Part shown: positions 1 through 12,189 of the stretch, piece by piece
How the letters are laid out: each line of letters opens with the position of its first letter
Position numbering within the stretch: the stretch's first letter is position 1
Assembly: GCF_020379485.1 (NCBI RefSeq)
Contig: NC_063442.1
Span: forward strand, 11,557,509 to 11,621,508
DNA: 64,000 nt
Origin: Brassica napus
Taxonomy: Eukaryota; Streptophyta; Magnoliopsida; Brassicales; Brassicaceae
Direction of reading: 5' to 3'
Made by a program: the position numbers and the translations under genes
The notes under the pieces: generated by a model
Told to the model about the DNA's origin: nothing
The model's database searches: none
What the model saw: the letters and a program-made list of their open reading frames with translations, nothing else

Positions 1-3000
1 TAAAAATTCCAGTTGGCACCTCTGGAGGTGCATTTATTGAAGCCCCTGCATTTAATCTTGAAGTCACAATGGACTGGGAATGTGAGTCTGGGGATTCTTT
101 GAATCATTACCTATATGCATTTCCATCTGAAGGAAAGCCTCGTGAGAAGGTCTTTGATCCGTTCAGATCAACATCACTCTCGCTTCGGTGGAATTTCTCC
201 CTTAGACCTGAAAAGTTTCACCAGTCTTCCTCAGGTACTGAGCATCCAACAGACACTGCAGTTCTCTGCAGCTCGCAAGACCAGCCTGAGACACCAACAA
301 TGAATCTCGGAGCTCATGATTTGGCATGGATACTTAAGTTCTGGGGTTTAAATTACTATCCTCCTCATAAGTTACGTTCTTTCTCCAGATGGCCTAGGTT
401 TGGTGTCGCAAGAAGTGCAAGATCAGGAAATTTATCTCTGGACAAGGTGATGACGGAATTTATGCTCCGTGTAGATGCCACTCCTTCCTTGATAAATTAC
501 ATGCCTTGGGACTCTGACGATCCTGCCAAAGGATTGAGTTTTAACATGTCAAAGCTAAAATACGAACTGTGCTATAGTCGCGGGAAGCAAAAATATACAT
601 TTGAATGCAAGCGAGATGTGCTTGACCTTGTATATCAAGGTCTTGATCTTCACGTGCCTAAGGCTTTTCTTAACAAAGATGAGCATCCTTACGTTCCAGC
701 AGGCATTCAGGTTTTGAGAAAAAGCTCCCAAAATGCTTTGATAGACAGAGTACCCTCTGGAAAGGACCATAAGAGGAATGAGAAGCATCGCGATGAAGGG
801 TTTCTATTGTCTTCTGATTATTTTACAATCAGAAGGCAGGCCCCAAAAGCTGATCCTGAAAGACTATTGGCATGGCAAGAGGCTGGAAGAAGAAATCTGG
901 AGATGACGTATGTGAGGTCTGAGTTTGAGAATGGAAGCGAGAGTGATGAACATATACGATCAGACCCTAGTGATGATGATGGATACAATGTTGTCATTGC
1001 TGACAATTGTCAACGGGTCTTTGTTTATGGCCTCAAACTCCTGTGGACAATTGCAAATAGAGATGCTGTTTGGTCTTTTGTTGGTGGAATATCGAAAGCA
1101 TTTGAGCCACCGAAACCTTCTCCGTCTCGTCAGTATACACAGAGAAAGATTCTTGAAGAGAGTCAAGAGGAATCTTGTCTGGAAACACATCAAGGGGAAA
1201 CGTTGAAATCTTCTCCAAGCCCAGGTAGGAACCTCCCTTCTCAGCCTATGGAGATGGAAGAACCTCTTTCATCACCGTCGCATTCAGTGAAAATTGAGAA
1301 ATCATACGACAGAGCTGGTATGTCATGATTTAATAATTAACAACGTTGGTTTCTGTTTTTTTTTTCTTACTCATTTCTCAAAGAACTGAAATTTCTCGGA
1401 GAACTTGCTGGTTCAATAACGATGTTATTTACTTATTCACATTTGACCTCGATCTAGGTAATCCTGAGACCAGTGAATCTGAGGAAGATGGGACTCGTCA
1501 CTTCATGGTGAATGTCATTGAGCCACAGTTTAATCTTCACTCAGAAGATGCTAATGTAAGTAATTATCGTCGTATAAGAATGCACAATTAACACCATTAC
1601 CTACTTTAGAGCGTTGGAACAGTATTAGTATTTACTTATTAGGTTAATCTAGCTGGCATTTAAACTTCTCTCGTAGCATATATTAGAGCTAACAAGCTGT
1701 GTGATGCATATAGTTAACCAACAAAACTGACATGATATTCATGGTTATTAAAAAAGAGTTTTCTTACCGGCTGATAAACCTCACTTTGATGAATAACAGG
1801 GTCGCTTTCTGCTTGCTGCTGTTAGTGGTCGTGTTCTAGCACGATCTTTTAATTCCATTATGCGTGTTGGTGTGGAAGTAATTGAGCAGGCTCTTGGCAC
1901 TGGAAGTGCCCAGGTTCCAGAATGTAGTCCTGAAATGACTTGGACTCGGATGGAATTTTCTGTAATGTTAGAGCATGTGCAGGCCCATGTTGCTCCAACT
2001 GACGTTGACCCAGGTGCTGGGTTGCAGTGGCTCCCAAAAATTCGCAGAAACTCGCCAAAAGTGAAACGTACTGGTGCTTTACTTGAAAGGGTCTTCATGC
2101 CTTGTGACATGTTCTTAAGGTATACAAGACACAAAGGTGGAAATCCTGATTTAAAGGTAACGCCATTTCTAATAGTATTTTTTTGGGAGGTTAAAATTTC
2201 CCTATAGTGTTTGAACTTCCGTTTCAGAATCTTTTCAGAACCTAATTCTTCTGCCTTTGCAGGTGAAACCACTAAAAGAGCTCACTTTCAATTCACACGA
2301 TATAACCGCTACGATGACGTCTCGGCAATTCCAGGTTATGCTGGATGTTCTGACTAACCTTCTCTTTGCAAGGCTTCCAAAGTGAGTTCTGAAACCTGAA
2401 TAAAATTAAAGGGGAAACCCATAGATTTCATGTCAATATCGTCCACTTTCTCTTGTTTATTGCCGTAACTAGCTTGAAATAAACGTATGTTCCGTAAGTG
2501 CTTTTTAGAATCAATATCACTTCAATCCACCAATGACTAGGGAAAATCTTCATGTACATTTTAGCCGTGTTTAGTTTTTGAAGTTCTCTAGCATTAAGGA
2601 GGGTATTCTTTGATAATTCAGGCCTCGGAAAAGTAGTCTCCAGTGTCCTACTGAAGATGAAGATGTTGAAGAGGAGGCTGATGAGGTAGTTCCATATGGA
2701 GTTGAAGAGGTAGAACTTGCTAAAATCAACCTTGAAGAGAAAGAGCGAGCGCGAAAGTTGCTTCTTGATGATATTAGAAAATTGTCTTATTGTTCTGACA
2801 ATATTGATGACACACATATGGAAAGGGAAGGTGAATTGTGGATGATAAGTACCAGAAGATCCATACTGGTAAGACTCCACAGAAAGAAGTATATTTAGAA
2901 GCTATATTAATATAGAACGATGATAGTGTGAAGAAACCTCCGTTTTAGCCATTAAACTCTGTTTTTGACAGTGTGCAACTATTCAGTAAAGAGATTTAGT

Positions 3001-5790
3001 TCGTCCTAAGCGTCATCCTTTTTGTTTTCTTTTGATATTCTTGAAAATAATTATGTGAAATTTATTTCATTGTGACAATATACACTTGATGTTGCATTTT
3101 GTTTGTTTTAGGTGCAAGGATTAAAGAAAGAGCTCTTATATGCACAGAAATCTAGAAAGGCTGCTTCTGTATCTTTAAGAATGGCACTGCAGAAGGCTGC
3201 ACAGCTGCGACTGATGGAGAAAGAAAAGAACAAAAGTCCATCATACGCTATGTGCATTTCCTTGCAGATCAATAAGGTTGTTTGGAGCATGCTTGTAGAC
3301 GGTAAATCCTTTGCTGAAGCGGAGATAAATGACCTGGTAAGTTCATGGATATCATGTTTCGTTATTCACCATCACTATTTTAGAATGTGGAATGATGAGA
3401 GTCAGCGAGAAATTTGGTTAGAATCTTTCCTCAATCAACTTAGTTCATTTCTGACTTAACCTAGTCTATTTAAATGAATGTGTATATGCAGATTTATGAC
3501 TTTGATCGAGACTACAAGGACATTGGCGTTGCTCGATTCACGACCAAGTCCTTTGTTTTGAGGAACTGTCTGCCTCATGCAAAGTCGGATATGCTTTTAT
3601 CAGCATGGAATCCTCCAACCGAGTGGGGAAGGTACGTTTCTTTTTTGGTGCTTATCATATCACATGCTTTGCTAAGCATTTGAATTCTGGATGATGGGTT
3701 CTTAGTTGCACTGGGAAAGGTTTTGATAGCGTAAAATAGATCAATGGAATAGTAGGGCTATCAAACTACGCAGCTTAAACTTAAACTTGAGTACTTGTTA
3801 ATTTGACGCTGGTTCTGACATCTGACTTTGGAAATGTGGTTCCTGTCTCTTCCCACATATGCTCGAAGAGACTAAAGGCACTCGAACTTTGTATTAGAGT
3901 TCTGACAAGTGAAATTCATTAGAAGTGACCTTTAATTTTAATTTGCAGGAAATTCATGCTTCGTGTTGATGCAAAGCAAGGAGCACCAAAAGATGGACAC
4001 TATCCTCTTGAGCGTTTCCATGTAATTATCTTTTTCTCTTTCAATGATTCGCTAGGAGATTTTATGTTATGACGCTGTATTATATTTTTTAGTTGAACTA
4101 TGTCTGCTTATTGTGTGCTATTTAAAATTTGTTGGATAATACCCACAAATCTTGTAGGTGGAGATTTACCCCCTAAGGATCCATTTGACAGAAACAATGT
4201 ACAGAATGATGTGGGAGTATTTCTTCCCAGAGGAAGAGCAGGATTCACAAATGCGACAGGTTACAAACGCATCACAATTCAACTTCTCTATGGAAATGCT
4301 GATAATTATTAAAGTTTGTATTGAATGTTTGTTGGTTAACTTTCTTTCCTGCAGGAAGTTTGGAAAATTTCCACGACAGCTGGCTCAAAACGTGTAAAGA
4401 AAGGGCTAGCAGGTGATTCTTCTACAACTAGTCACTCCGCTGTTGAAGCATCTCGCAGGAGTTCTGAATCACTCTCTGCTTCTGCGACAACGCTGTCACA
4501 AAGCAATGCTGACTCTGTTCAAGTAGGCTTTTTCACCTGAGTGAAAGTTCTGAATGTATTTCTTTTTACTGATTTTCTTGCATATTGTTTGCAGAAATCA
4601 AATACGCCAAGCCTAAGGTGTAGTACTGGTGGTTCAGCTCAGGAGTTGAGAACATCTTCTTTCGACAGGACTGGGGGAGAAAATATGGCAGAATCCATAG
4701 GTAATGAACTCGTTCTGCATGCTTCTTCCGTGGAACAACAGGAGGATTCCTCTAAACAGAAGCCCAAAGAAACAAAAACCATCAAGCCTGGCCGCTCTTC
4801 TCATGAAGAAAAGAAGGCTGGAAAATCACATGAGGAGAAGAAATCTAGGCCTAGAAGGATGATGGAGTTTCACGACATTAGAATAAGTCAGGTGTGTTGG
4901 GCTAATCTTTACGACTGCTACTTCGTAAGCTAAGGTCAGAAATTGTGTTGCTTGAATCGGTTTTACATCTTTTCATCTTCAGGTGGAGCTTCTAGTGACC
5001 TATGAGGGCTCAAGATTTGTTGTAAATGATCTCAAGTTGTTGATGGATACATTTCACCGTGAGGAGTTCACTGGTACCTGGAGAAGACTCTTTTCTCGTG
5101 TTAAGAAACACATCATTTGGGGGGTATTGAAGTCTGTTACAGGAATGCAGGTCAGGAATAGTCCATTTATGAATCCACTTCTAGACTATGAGCACAAGAT
5201 AAAGCTAACATATCGAATTTTTTCAGGGGAAGAAATTCAAAGACAAATCTCAGAACAACCGTGAATCTGCTGACAATGAACTTATTCTAAGTGACAATGA
5301 TCACACGGGGAAATCTGATAATCAAGTACCATGGTTTAAGCGTCAAAGCGATGGAGCAGGTGATGGGTTTGTTACTTCTATTAAAGGACTCTTCAATACG
5401 CAAAGGCGCAAGGCCAAAGCATTTGTCATGAGAACTATGAGAGGTGAAGCAGAGAATGACTTCCACGGGGAGTGGAGCGACAGTGATGTAGAATTGTCTC
5501 CTTTTGCTCGGCAACTAACTATAACAAAATCTAAGACTAAGAGGCTCATCAAACGCCACACTAAGAAATTCCGCCCAAGACCTCAAAGAGGTGAGAGCAA
5601 CAGTCACATTGGTCGTAACTAAAACTCTCCTTATTCGTTGGACATCCCAACATTATAACTTTGTGTGTTTTTCTGCTTAGGTTCGAGTTCCCAGCAAAGA
5701 GAATCACTTCCATCATCTCCGAGAGAGGCCACTGCATTTGAAAGTGGCTATTCAAGCGGAACTTCACCGTATGAGGATTTTCGAGATTAA
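1..5790 (+). CDS. SAB: SABRE-like protein, C-terminal part (5' end outside window)
   Basis: This is the last ~1260 codons of a very large protein matching plant SABRE/KINKY POLLEN, relatives of yeast FMP27 and animal Hobbit. The family forms long bridge-like lipid-transfer proteins at ER-plasma membrane contacts and controls cell expansion and division-plane orientation. Reading is open from base 3, so the first ATG (69) is internal. I place 14 exons with GT-AG borders and consistent phases: 3-1317, 1458-1555, 1800-2156, 2263-2381, 2622-2868, 3112-3336, 3492-3631, 3949-4021, 4158-4259, 4355-4522, 4595-4891, 4983-5150, 5227-5590, 5681-5790. The segment with FRSTSLSLRWNFSLRP and the VFVYGLKLLWTIANRDAVW stretch lie in exon 1. 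The C-terminus is basic, then Ser-rich, ending YEDFRD. No frame breaks are seen. SAB is preferred over its paralogue KIP because the neighbours match the Arabidopsis SAB block. Confidence 0.93.
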
Positions 5791-6239
5791 AATCATTCTG
5801 ACCGGACAATCAAAATTGTTATCCTTAGCTGAGGGAGGAAGTGATTTTTCTTGTAAATTTTGTATTTTTTCGGCTGCAATAGGGGAATGAAAAAAGAATA
5901 TATATATTGAGGGAGAGAGGGAGGAAGAGCGATCAACAATATTGTACAGACGTTGGTATATTGAAAAAGAATTTTTAGGCAGAGGTCACACACTATCAAT
6001 CTTTTGCATTTCTTCACGGTTTACAAAACAGTCCTCACATAATTTGCATAAAAAGCTTCGTGCAAGTGCAAATGGCTGATGGTTTTATGTTGTTGTTCTC
6101 GTTGAAGAAAGGATACAAATAAGTAAAAACTTTTAAAAGTTTAATTTATAGGATACTGGAAAATATGAGTTAGACGGCTGATAGCAGATAGATGAAAGAA
6201 AAGAGATTTAGACTTTTCTACTATTTATATGAACTGTTT
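5791..6239. other. SAB 3' flank
   Basis: Non-coding sequence after the SAB stop codon, probably 3' UTR in its first 150-200 bases. It contains a short purine-rich run near 5900-5930. No gene is seen. Confidence 0.5.
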
Positions 6240-7528
6240 TGATCTTATTCATTTGATGTGTGGATTCTTTCTTGTATTTCGAGAGATCAAGACATACCAG
6301 ACTAACCCGCATGGCCCGGAAATGCCAGAGTTTGAGCTCCCAAATTTCACGGTAATGGCGGATTTATCAGGTTTCCAAAGAGGTTCATTTCTCACGCTGG
6401 TATTTGGGACTCCCACTAGACCCGAGAAAGATCAACATGGCCACACTACGACCATTCTTGGAGAGGATCACTTCCAAACTCCACTCGTGTACTGTAAAGT
6501 GCCTTTTGTTTGCCGTTTGCCGGTATAATCAAGCTAATTTATTTAGTTATCTATGGTATGGTGAACTTTTAGAGTTCGGTCTTTGCTCTTCCAAAGAGTT
6601 TCTATACAAAAGTCGATGCACTGTGTGCAGAGTTTCTGAGGAATAATTCCACTAGGCCGTCAGCCGGAGCTCGAGTTTCCTGGGCAGATATTTGTAGGTC
6701 AAAGAAGGAGGGCGGCCTTGGTCTAAGGAGGCTGGAAGAGTTTGATTTGGTTTTCAGACTTGAGAAATTTTGGAATTTCTTCTCAAACTCTGGCTTTTTA
6801 TGGGTTGCATGGTTATCTCATAATTGTCTCAGAGTTTTCGACTAGGGTAACGTGAGACAGGCTCCGTGTAACTTCCCCTCCGGTTCCATGATGTGATGTG
6901 GTCTGGTTCAAGGAGGAAATCCCTCGTTGCTCATTTATTACTTGGCTGTCCATGTTGGCCAGAGTGCCAACAAGGGATCGTTTATTGTCTTGGGGTCTAA
7001 CGGTTCCAGATTCTTGTATACTTTGTGTTTGCTGGTAGGGAGTCTCATCATCATCTATTTTTTAGTGTTTGTCTGCGGTGGAGATATGGAGAAAGTTTTG
7101 TGGCAGATTTATTTCATCGCCTCCTGCTAATTTCCAAGCAATGGTGTTGTTATGTGCTCAGTTCCAGGGTTCTCATTCTTCTCAGGTGAAGGTTCTCTTC
7201 AGGTTACTCTTACAGGTGATTGTATATAACATATGGCGTGAACGAAATGCTCGTATCTTCCGTAATCTCTCGCGTTCTCCTTTGGCTTTCTTCAAGTTGG
7301 TGGACTGATCTCTGCGTGACAGGCTACTATCTCTTCCCCTGGATCCCTCTCAAGCTCACCCGCTGCTAGAACTTTATTTTTGGTTTGTTGATCTTTTTAG
7401 TTAGCTTGTAACTCGTTCTTGATCCCCTCTTCTCTCTTTTATTTATGCTCTATGTAATAAGTTGCCTTTGCAACAATGTAAAAAACTCAAAAATGGTATG
7501 AATTTTAATATTTGCACAAAAAAAAAAG
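6240..7528 (+). mobile_element. Degenerate 5'-truncated LINE (non-LTR retrotransposon)
   Basis: Fragments of a plant L1-type reverse transcriptase ORF occur in changing frames. A piece resembling the LGLPLDPRKINMATLRPFLERI region lies at 6404-6480. KVDALCAEFL followed by RVSWADICRSKKEGGLGLRR lies near 6610-6740. The C-terminal IVYNIWRERNARIFRN lies near 7220-7265. Several frameshifts and stops separate these pieces, so the element is dead. A short 3' tail ends in a run of A at 7518-7527, which fixes the + orientation. I could not find a convincing target-site duplication, so the left boundary is approximate. It sits between SAB and the SANT gene; from memory Arabidopsis has a BEACH-domain gene there. 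Confidence 0.8.
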
Positions 7529-8622
7529 AAACCAGCATGCATATTTATGGAATAAAATTTTCATGAATACTTAATTTCATTATATACTCATAATGTTTAC
7601 AAGTTAAATTGAAAAAAATAGAATGAGTATTTTATTTTATTCTATAGCATTCCAGAACAAAATATCTCTCTGAAAAACTATTTCTGAATAAAAAATTAGA
7701 ATAAACGGAATATTAATTTCATTCCATTAATAATTACCCATCTATTCATTTTACTAATTACTAGTTACAACTTTGGAGAATCTTCGATTTGTCTCTATTT
7801 TTCATTTAAAATAAAAAATTTCTGAAATATAGATGTGTTTTTTGTTTGTTCTAAGATGTTTTTCATTAATAGAAAAACAGTATTTGTTCAAATAAGTGTA
7901 TTGATTACTATCAAATGATAAAACATTAGTGTACAACTAACTGTACATGAATGGAACAAACTCCAATCTGTTTGTGAATATTGCGATAAATTGACTTGTT
8001 AGCAAATAAATCAGCATCAGCACAACAATTACCATATCGTTAAACATGAAGAAAAGGAACAGAATGAAACATTTGCTTCCAGCGTATAAACGTGGGCACC
8101 AAGTGTTGGAGTCGTGGACTGAAAGCTTTCTGGGAGACAATATTTGATTATAGAGATATATTTCTATAACCTATATTAGACCAGACCATATTAATGCCGA
8201 TAATTCGAATTCTACAATAAAAACACCCCTAGAGGTGGTCGGTCTTACTGGAACAAAAATCATTTTTTAACAATTTTTTTTCATAATTTTTGTTTTATTT
8301 TAATATATAGTAGCGAGCCTGACTTGCAAGTTGCAACCGTTCTTCCTCTCTACTCTTAAAACTTTTTTATTTTCTCCCTTCACAACATTAAACCCAAAGG
8401 CGTACGCGTGCGTTTCCACGCGCCACCAGTCTCGAGCATCGTCTTCACTCCGATCATCGAATCGCTTTCTGGGCCGTTTCGTTGAACCAACTCCCAAACC
8501 CCTAGGACATTCCTCCACTGCCGTCTCTCAAATCCCAAATCCTAATTTAGGGTTCCGTCACTGCAATCGATAGATTTGGATTGTGAGCTCATCGTGACAT
8601 GTGATTGCTGTTTCCCTCAAAA
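7529..8622. other. Intergenic region and 5' UTR of the SANT gene
   Basis: AT-rich sequence to about 8330 with no coding signal. From about 8330 the base composition rises and CT-rich stretches appear, as expected for the promoter end and 5' UTR of the gene starting at 8623. Confidence 0.5.
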
Positions 8623-11600
8623 ATGGTAGATAGTAATAAGAAGAGGAAAGAGTTCATCAGTGAAGGAGACATGGCCACTCTTCTCCAAAGGTCTTTCCTT
8701 TTTCTTTTCTTCTTTTTTTTAATTATTATTATTCGCTTCTCTAGTTGTTGACTCTTTATATGTGTTTTGTTTGTTGTAGATATGACACCACGACGATACT
8801 GAAGCTGCTTCAGGAGATGGCTTACTACGCTGAGCCGAAGATGGACTGGAATGAGCTGGTGAAGAAGACTAGTACTGGAATCACCTGTGCTAGAGAGTAC
8901 CAGCTCCTATGGCGCCATCTTGCTTATCGAGATTCTCTTCTTCCCATGGACGATAACGCTCTCCTTCAGGTCTGTTTCAGTAATGCTTAATTGAGTGTCA
9001 AAGTTCTCACATTTTTGTTGCATTGCTAATGTTTATGTTAGTGGACTCTCTTGAATTTTTTGGTACTTTGGGATTCTTACTTGTTAGCATCTGATGAGTG
9101 GCTAAGCATTAGATGACGTTATTGCAAAGTCTTGCTTGTGCAGGATGATGATAGTGACATGGAGTTTGAACTGGAAGCTTCCCCTGCAGTCAGCGTTGAT
9201 GCGGTAACGGAAGCTGTTGCGCATGTTAAAGTAAGTTGGAGATGGATAGATATTTGAGTTTCCAAAATAATTGGTGGAGTATGTGTAACTAAAGATCTTA
9301 GTCAGTGGTCTAAATATTACCATGCTGTGTCTTCCTAATAATTAAGTTGTGGTTACTGTTCTTGGATATTATTGTCTGCTTATTCTTAGTTCCTAAATGA
9401 TCCAAATATTTTGATCAAAAAAAAAAAAATGATCCAAATACTACATTTCATGTTTTTTTTGTCTCCTTGTTTAGGTGATTGCTGCTTCCTATGTGCCAAG
9501 TGAGTCCGACATCCCTGAAGACTCAATTTGTGAGGCTCCCTTGACCATTAACATACCTTATGGCCTGCAAAGGAGGCCTCAAGAACCGTCAGACTCGTAT
9601 TGGTCGTCAAGAGGGATGAATATCACCTTTCCAATCTCTCTTCAGAAAGCAGCTGAGGGACATAGTGGAAATGGTTTAGCCAGTAACATGGGTGGTCCTC
9701 GCAAGAAAAGAAAAAAATGGTCAGCCGAGGAGGATTTGGAGCTGATCGCTGCTGTGAAACGACATGGTGAAGGCAGCTGGGCCCTTATTTCTAAGGAAGA
9801 ATATGAGGGAGAGATAACTGTCGCACAACTTTCTCAGGTCATAATTTCATTTGGCTGACATTGTTTCGTATCATTGAATAATCTTCATTTACGTTGTGCA
9901 TCCTCTCGTATCAGCAGGCATGAGCGTTTTTGTGTTGTTTATGCATGATTTCCTGTCTATTTGTCCGTGGCATATGCATAGTAATATCTTTCTATCAGGC
10001 TGAGAGCCATTTAGTAGTAACAGGAGTATGAGTATGATGGTTTACTCTGTTAACCATATTGCCGTCCCTCGTTCATCATCTTGCAGTTAGTTTCCCTGTT
10101 TTGTTCACCTGCTCATGCACCTCTAAATGATATGATTAAAATCTATTGACAAGCATAGAGGCCGCCGTTGAGGGCGATATTTTATCTGTTCACCATTTTT
10201 GTGAATATTTTCTTGTCAAATTATATATGATGGTTCCATGTATACCCTGTAAGTAGTGTGAAGAACGATCTATGTGGACAACTTTGGATTGGCATATGTA
10301 AATATGTAATGCTTTTTATTTAGCATATTTCTTTCCATGGGCTGGTGGTAACAAACTGATATTTTCATTTGCAGCGGTGGGGATCTATAAGGAGAAGGGG
10401 TGATTTATCAAACTCTTCTACTCAATCTTACCAACAGCGAACAGAAGCTGCCAATCGTGCATTATCTTTGGCTGTGGGGAATCGAGTTCCCTCAAAAAAG
10501 GTTGCAGTAGGTATGAGTAACAGAAAGATCTTTTCTAGCGTATTATACTATTTATAAGTTAGTTTATTAAAATTGTTCGAGTCCCAAAGCTTCTGTCAGT
10601 TAGATTCGACTGTGTGTTTCTTTAGGTATACCTCCAGTGCTTACATCCGGTAGCACCACAGGAGCACAAGGCAATGGTAGTTCATTGCAAGGTCAACAAC
10701 AGGCTAAGCCAGTAGTTCAAGCAATTCCCCGGGCAGCAACAGCCGTTCAAACTGCAAAATCTCGAGTCACCGCAAGGAAACCAACTTCCACTTTGAGAGC
10801 AGAACTAATGGTAACAGCAAATTCAGTAGCTACTGCAGCCTGTATGTCTGGCCTGGGAACTGCTGCATCAGTGCCAAAGGTTGAACCAGGAAAGAGTGCT
10901 GCTCCTGCGTTAGTGGCAAAGGTTAAATCCTCCCAAGCCTCTTTGCCTCGTCCTTCCGGTATATCATCATCAGTAATGAATGTTGAGCCTGTAAAAACCG
11001 CTTCGGCAGCTTCTTTGCCTCGTCCATCAGGTATATCACCAACACTGAATGCCGAGCCTGTAAAATCCGCATCGACAGCTTCTTTCCCTCGTCCGTTAGG
11101 TACTATATCATCATCAAAGGCTGAGCCTGTTAAAACCGCTTCGGCAGCCGCTTTGCCACGGCCATCAGGTATTATATCAGCGCCAAAGGCAGATCTTGTA
11201 AAAACCGGTCATGCAGTCTCTTTGCCTCGTCCATCAGGTATCACATCATCAACAAAGGCTGAGCTTATGAAAACCGCTTCTGCAGCATCTTCACCTCGTC
11301 CAGAAAGCATGCCATCAGCACCAAAGGGTGAGCCATTAAAGAGTGTTTCTGCTGCTGCTGCTGCTGCTAAAACTCAAGTGGTTGGACCTTTGAGTGCAAG
11401 GAATGCAGCTAATGGACCTTTTAATAAGCCTTCCCCTATGGCTCCTTTCTCCAAAGGTCCTACAATCCAGAATATTTCAGTTCCTTCTAGATTTGCGTCT
11501 TCAAGGTTGGCTCCCACACAGAGAGTTAATGCAACTACTGTAATGCCACAAAATCCAAGTGTGGGAGTGGCAGTTACCTCATCTAGCAAGCCGGTTGGTG

Positions 11601-11929
11601 TACAGAAAGAGCAAACTCAGGGAAGCAGAACAAGCCCCTTGGTTACAACAACACTTCAGCCAAATAAAACCAGCTCAACAAACTCAGTGATTAGCGCAGG
11701 AAAGCCGGTGGCTACACAAGTGGACACTCCTCCTAGTCTTATGCCTAAAAAAGACCAAGTACCTCAGACTTGCACCGATAAAAGTTCTTTGGCTAAACCA
11801 CCTGAAAAACTGAGTAGTTCAACTGTTCCACCTTCTGTTGTGGCTGAGCCTGAACCAAAACCCAAGGACGAAGCAAGTAAAGGAAAAAGTCCTGATGGTG
11901 CAACCGTAACAGGGACCGAGCAGCAGTAG
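8623..11929 (+). CDS. SANT/MYB-like (homeodomain-like) nuclear protein with a Ser/Pro/Ala repeat tail
   Basis: Six exons give a 715-residue protein: 8623-8690, 8780-8969, 9144-9230, 9475-9837, 10375-10510, 10626-11929; all phases agree. The ATG at 8623 opens with a Lys-rich peptide. A single SANT/MYB repeat lies near residues 195-250, beginning KKRKKWSAEEDLELIAAVKR, and is interrupted by the intron after 9837. The large last exon is low-complexity Ser/Pro/Ala/Lys, with about six copies of a ~26-residue unit containing LPRPSGI and PVKTASAAS. The order SANT gene then NET2 gene on opposite strands matches At1g58220/At1g58210 from memory. A telomere-repeat-binding-like or chromatin role is possible, but its DNA target cannot be read here. 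The internal repeat may vary in copy number between alleles. Confidence 0.87.
10925..11350 (+). repeat. Intragenic tandem repeat, ~78 bp unit, about six copies
   Basis: Direct repeats inside the last exon of the SANT gene encode units of the type PVKTASAASLPRPSGI plus a short variable segment. Copies have drifted but stay in frame. This is a likely source of protein length variation. Confidence 0.75.
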
Positions 11930-12189
11930 TTGTAGTTTTTATTTGCTGCATTGTTTTAGTGCTTTTATTAATGTTTTTTTCTTTCCTTAGGAATAAGACA
12001 AGAAAGAATGTGATGATGTACAGTAGTACTTGCTACTACTAATTAGTACGAATCTAAATATACTTCGAAAACTCCAAAGTAGATTTTCAAATTCTTGAAA
12101 ACAGTGAAAGAATGAAGATACAGTTTGATTTGATTTGACATAAAAGCTAGAAAAAAAGGAACTGAAAAGGTAAAATAACAGACGGATGA
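11930..12189. other. Convergent 3' ends of the SANT and NET2A genes
   Basis: The two genes are transcribed toward each other and their stop codons are 260 bases apart, so their 3' UTRs probably abut or overlap. AT-rich; nothing else seen. Confidence 0.5.
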
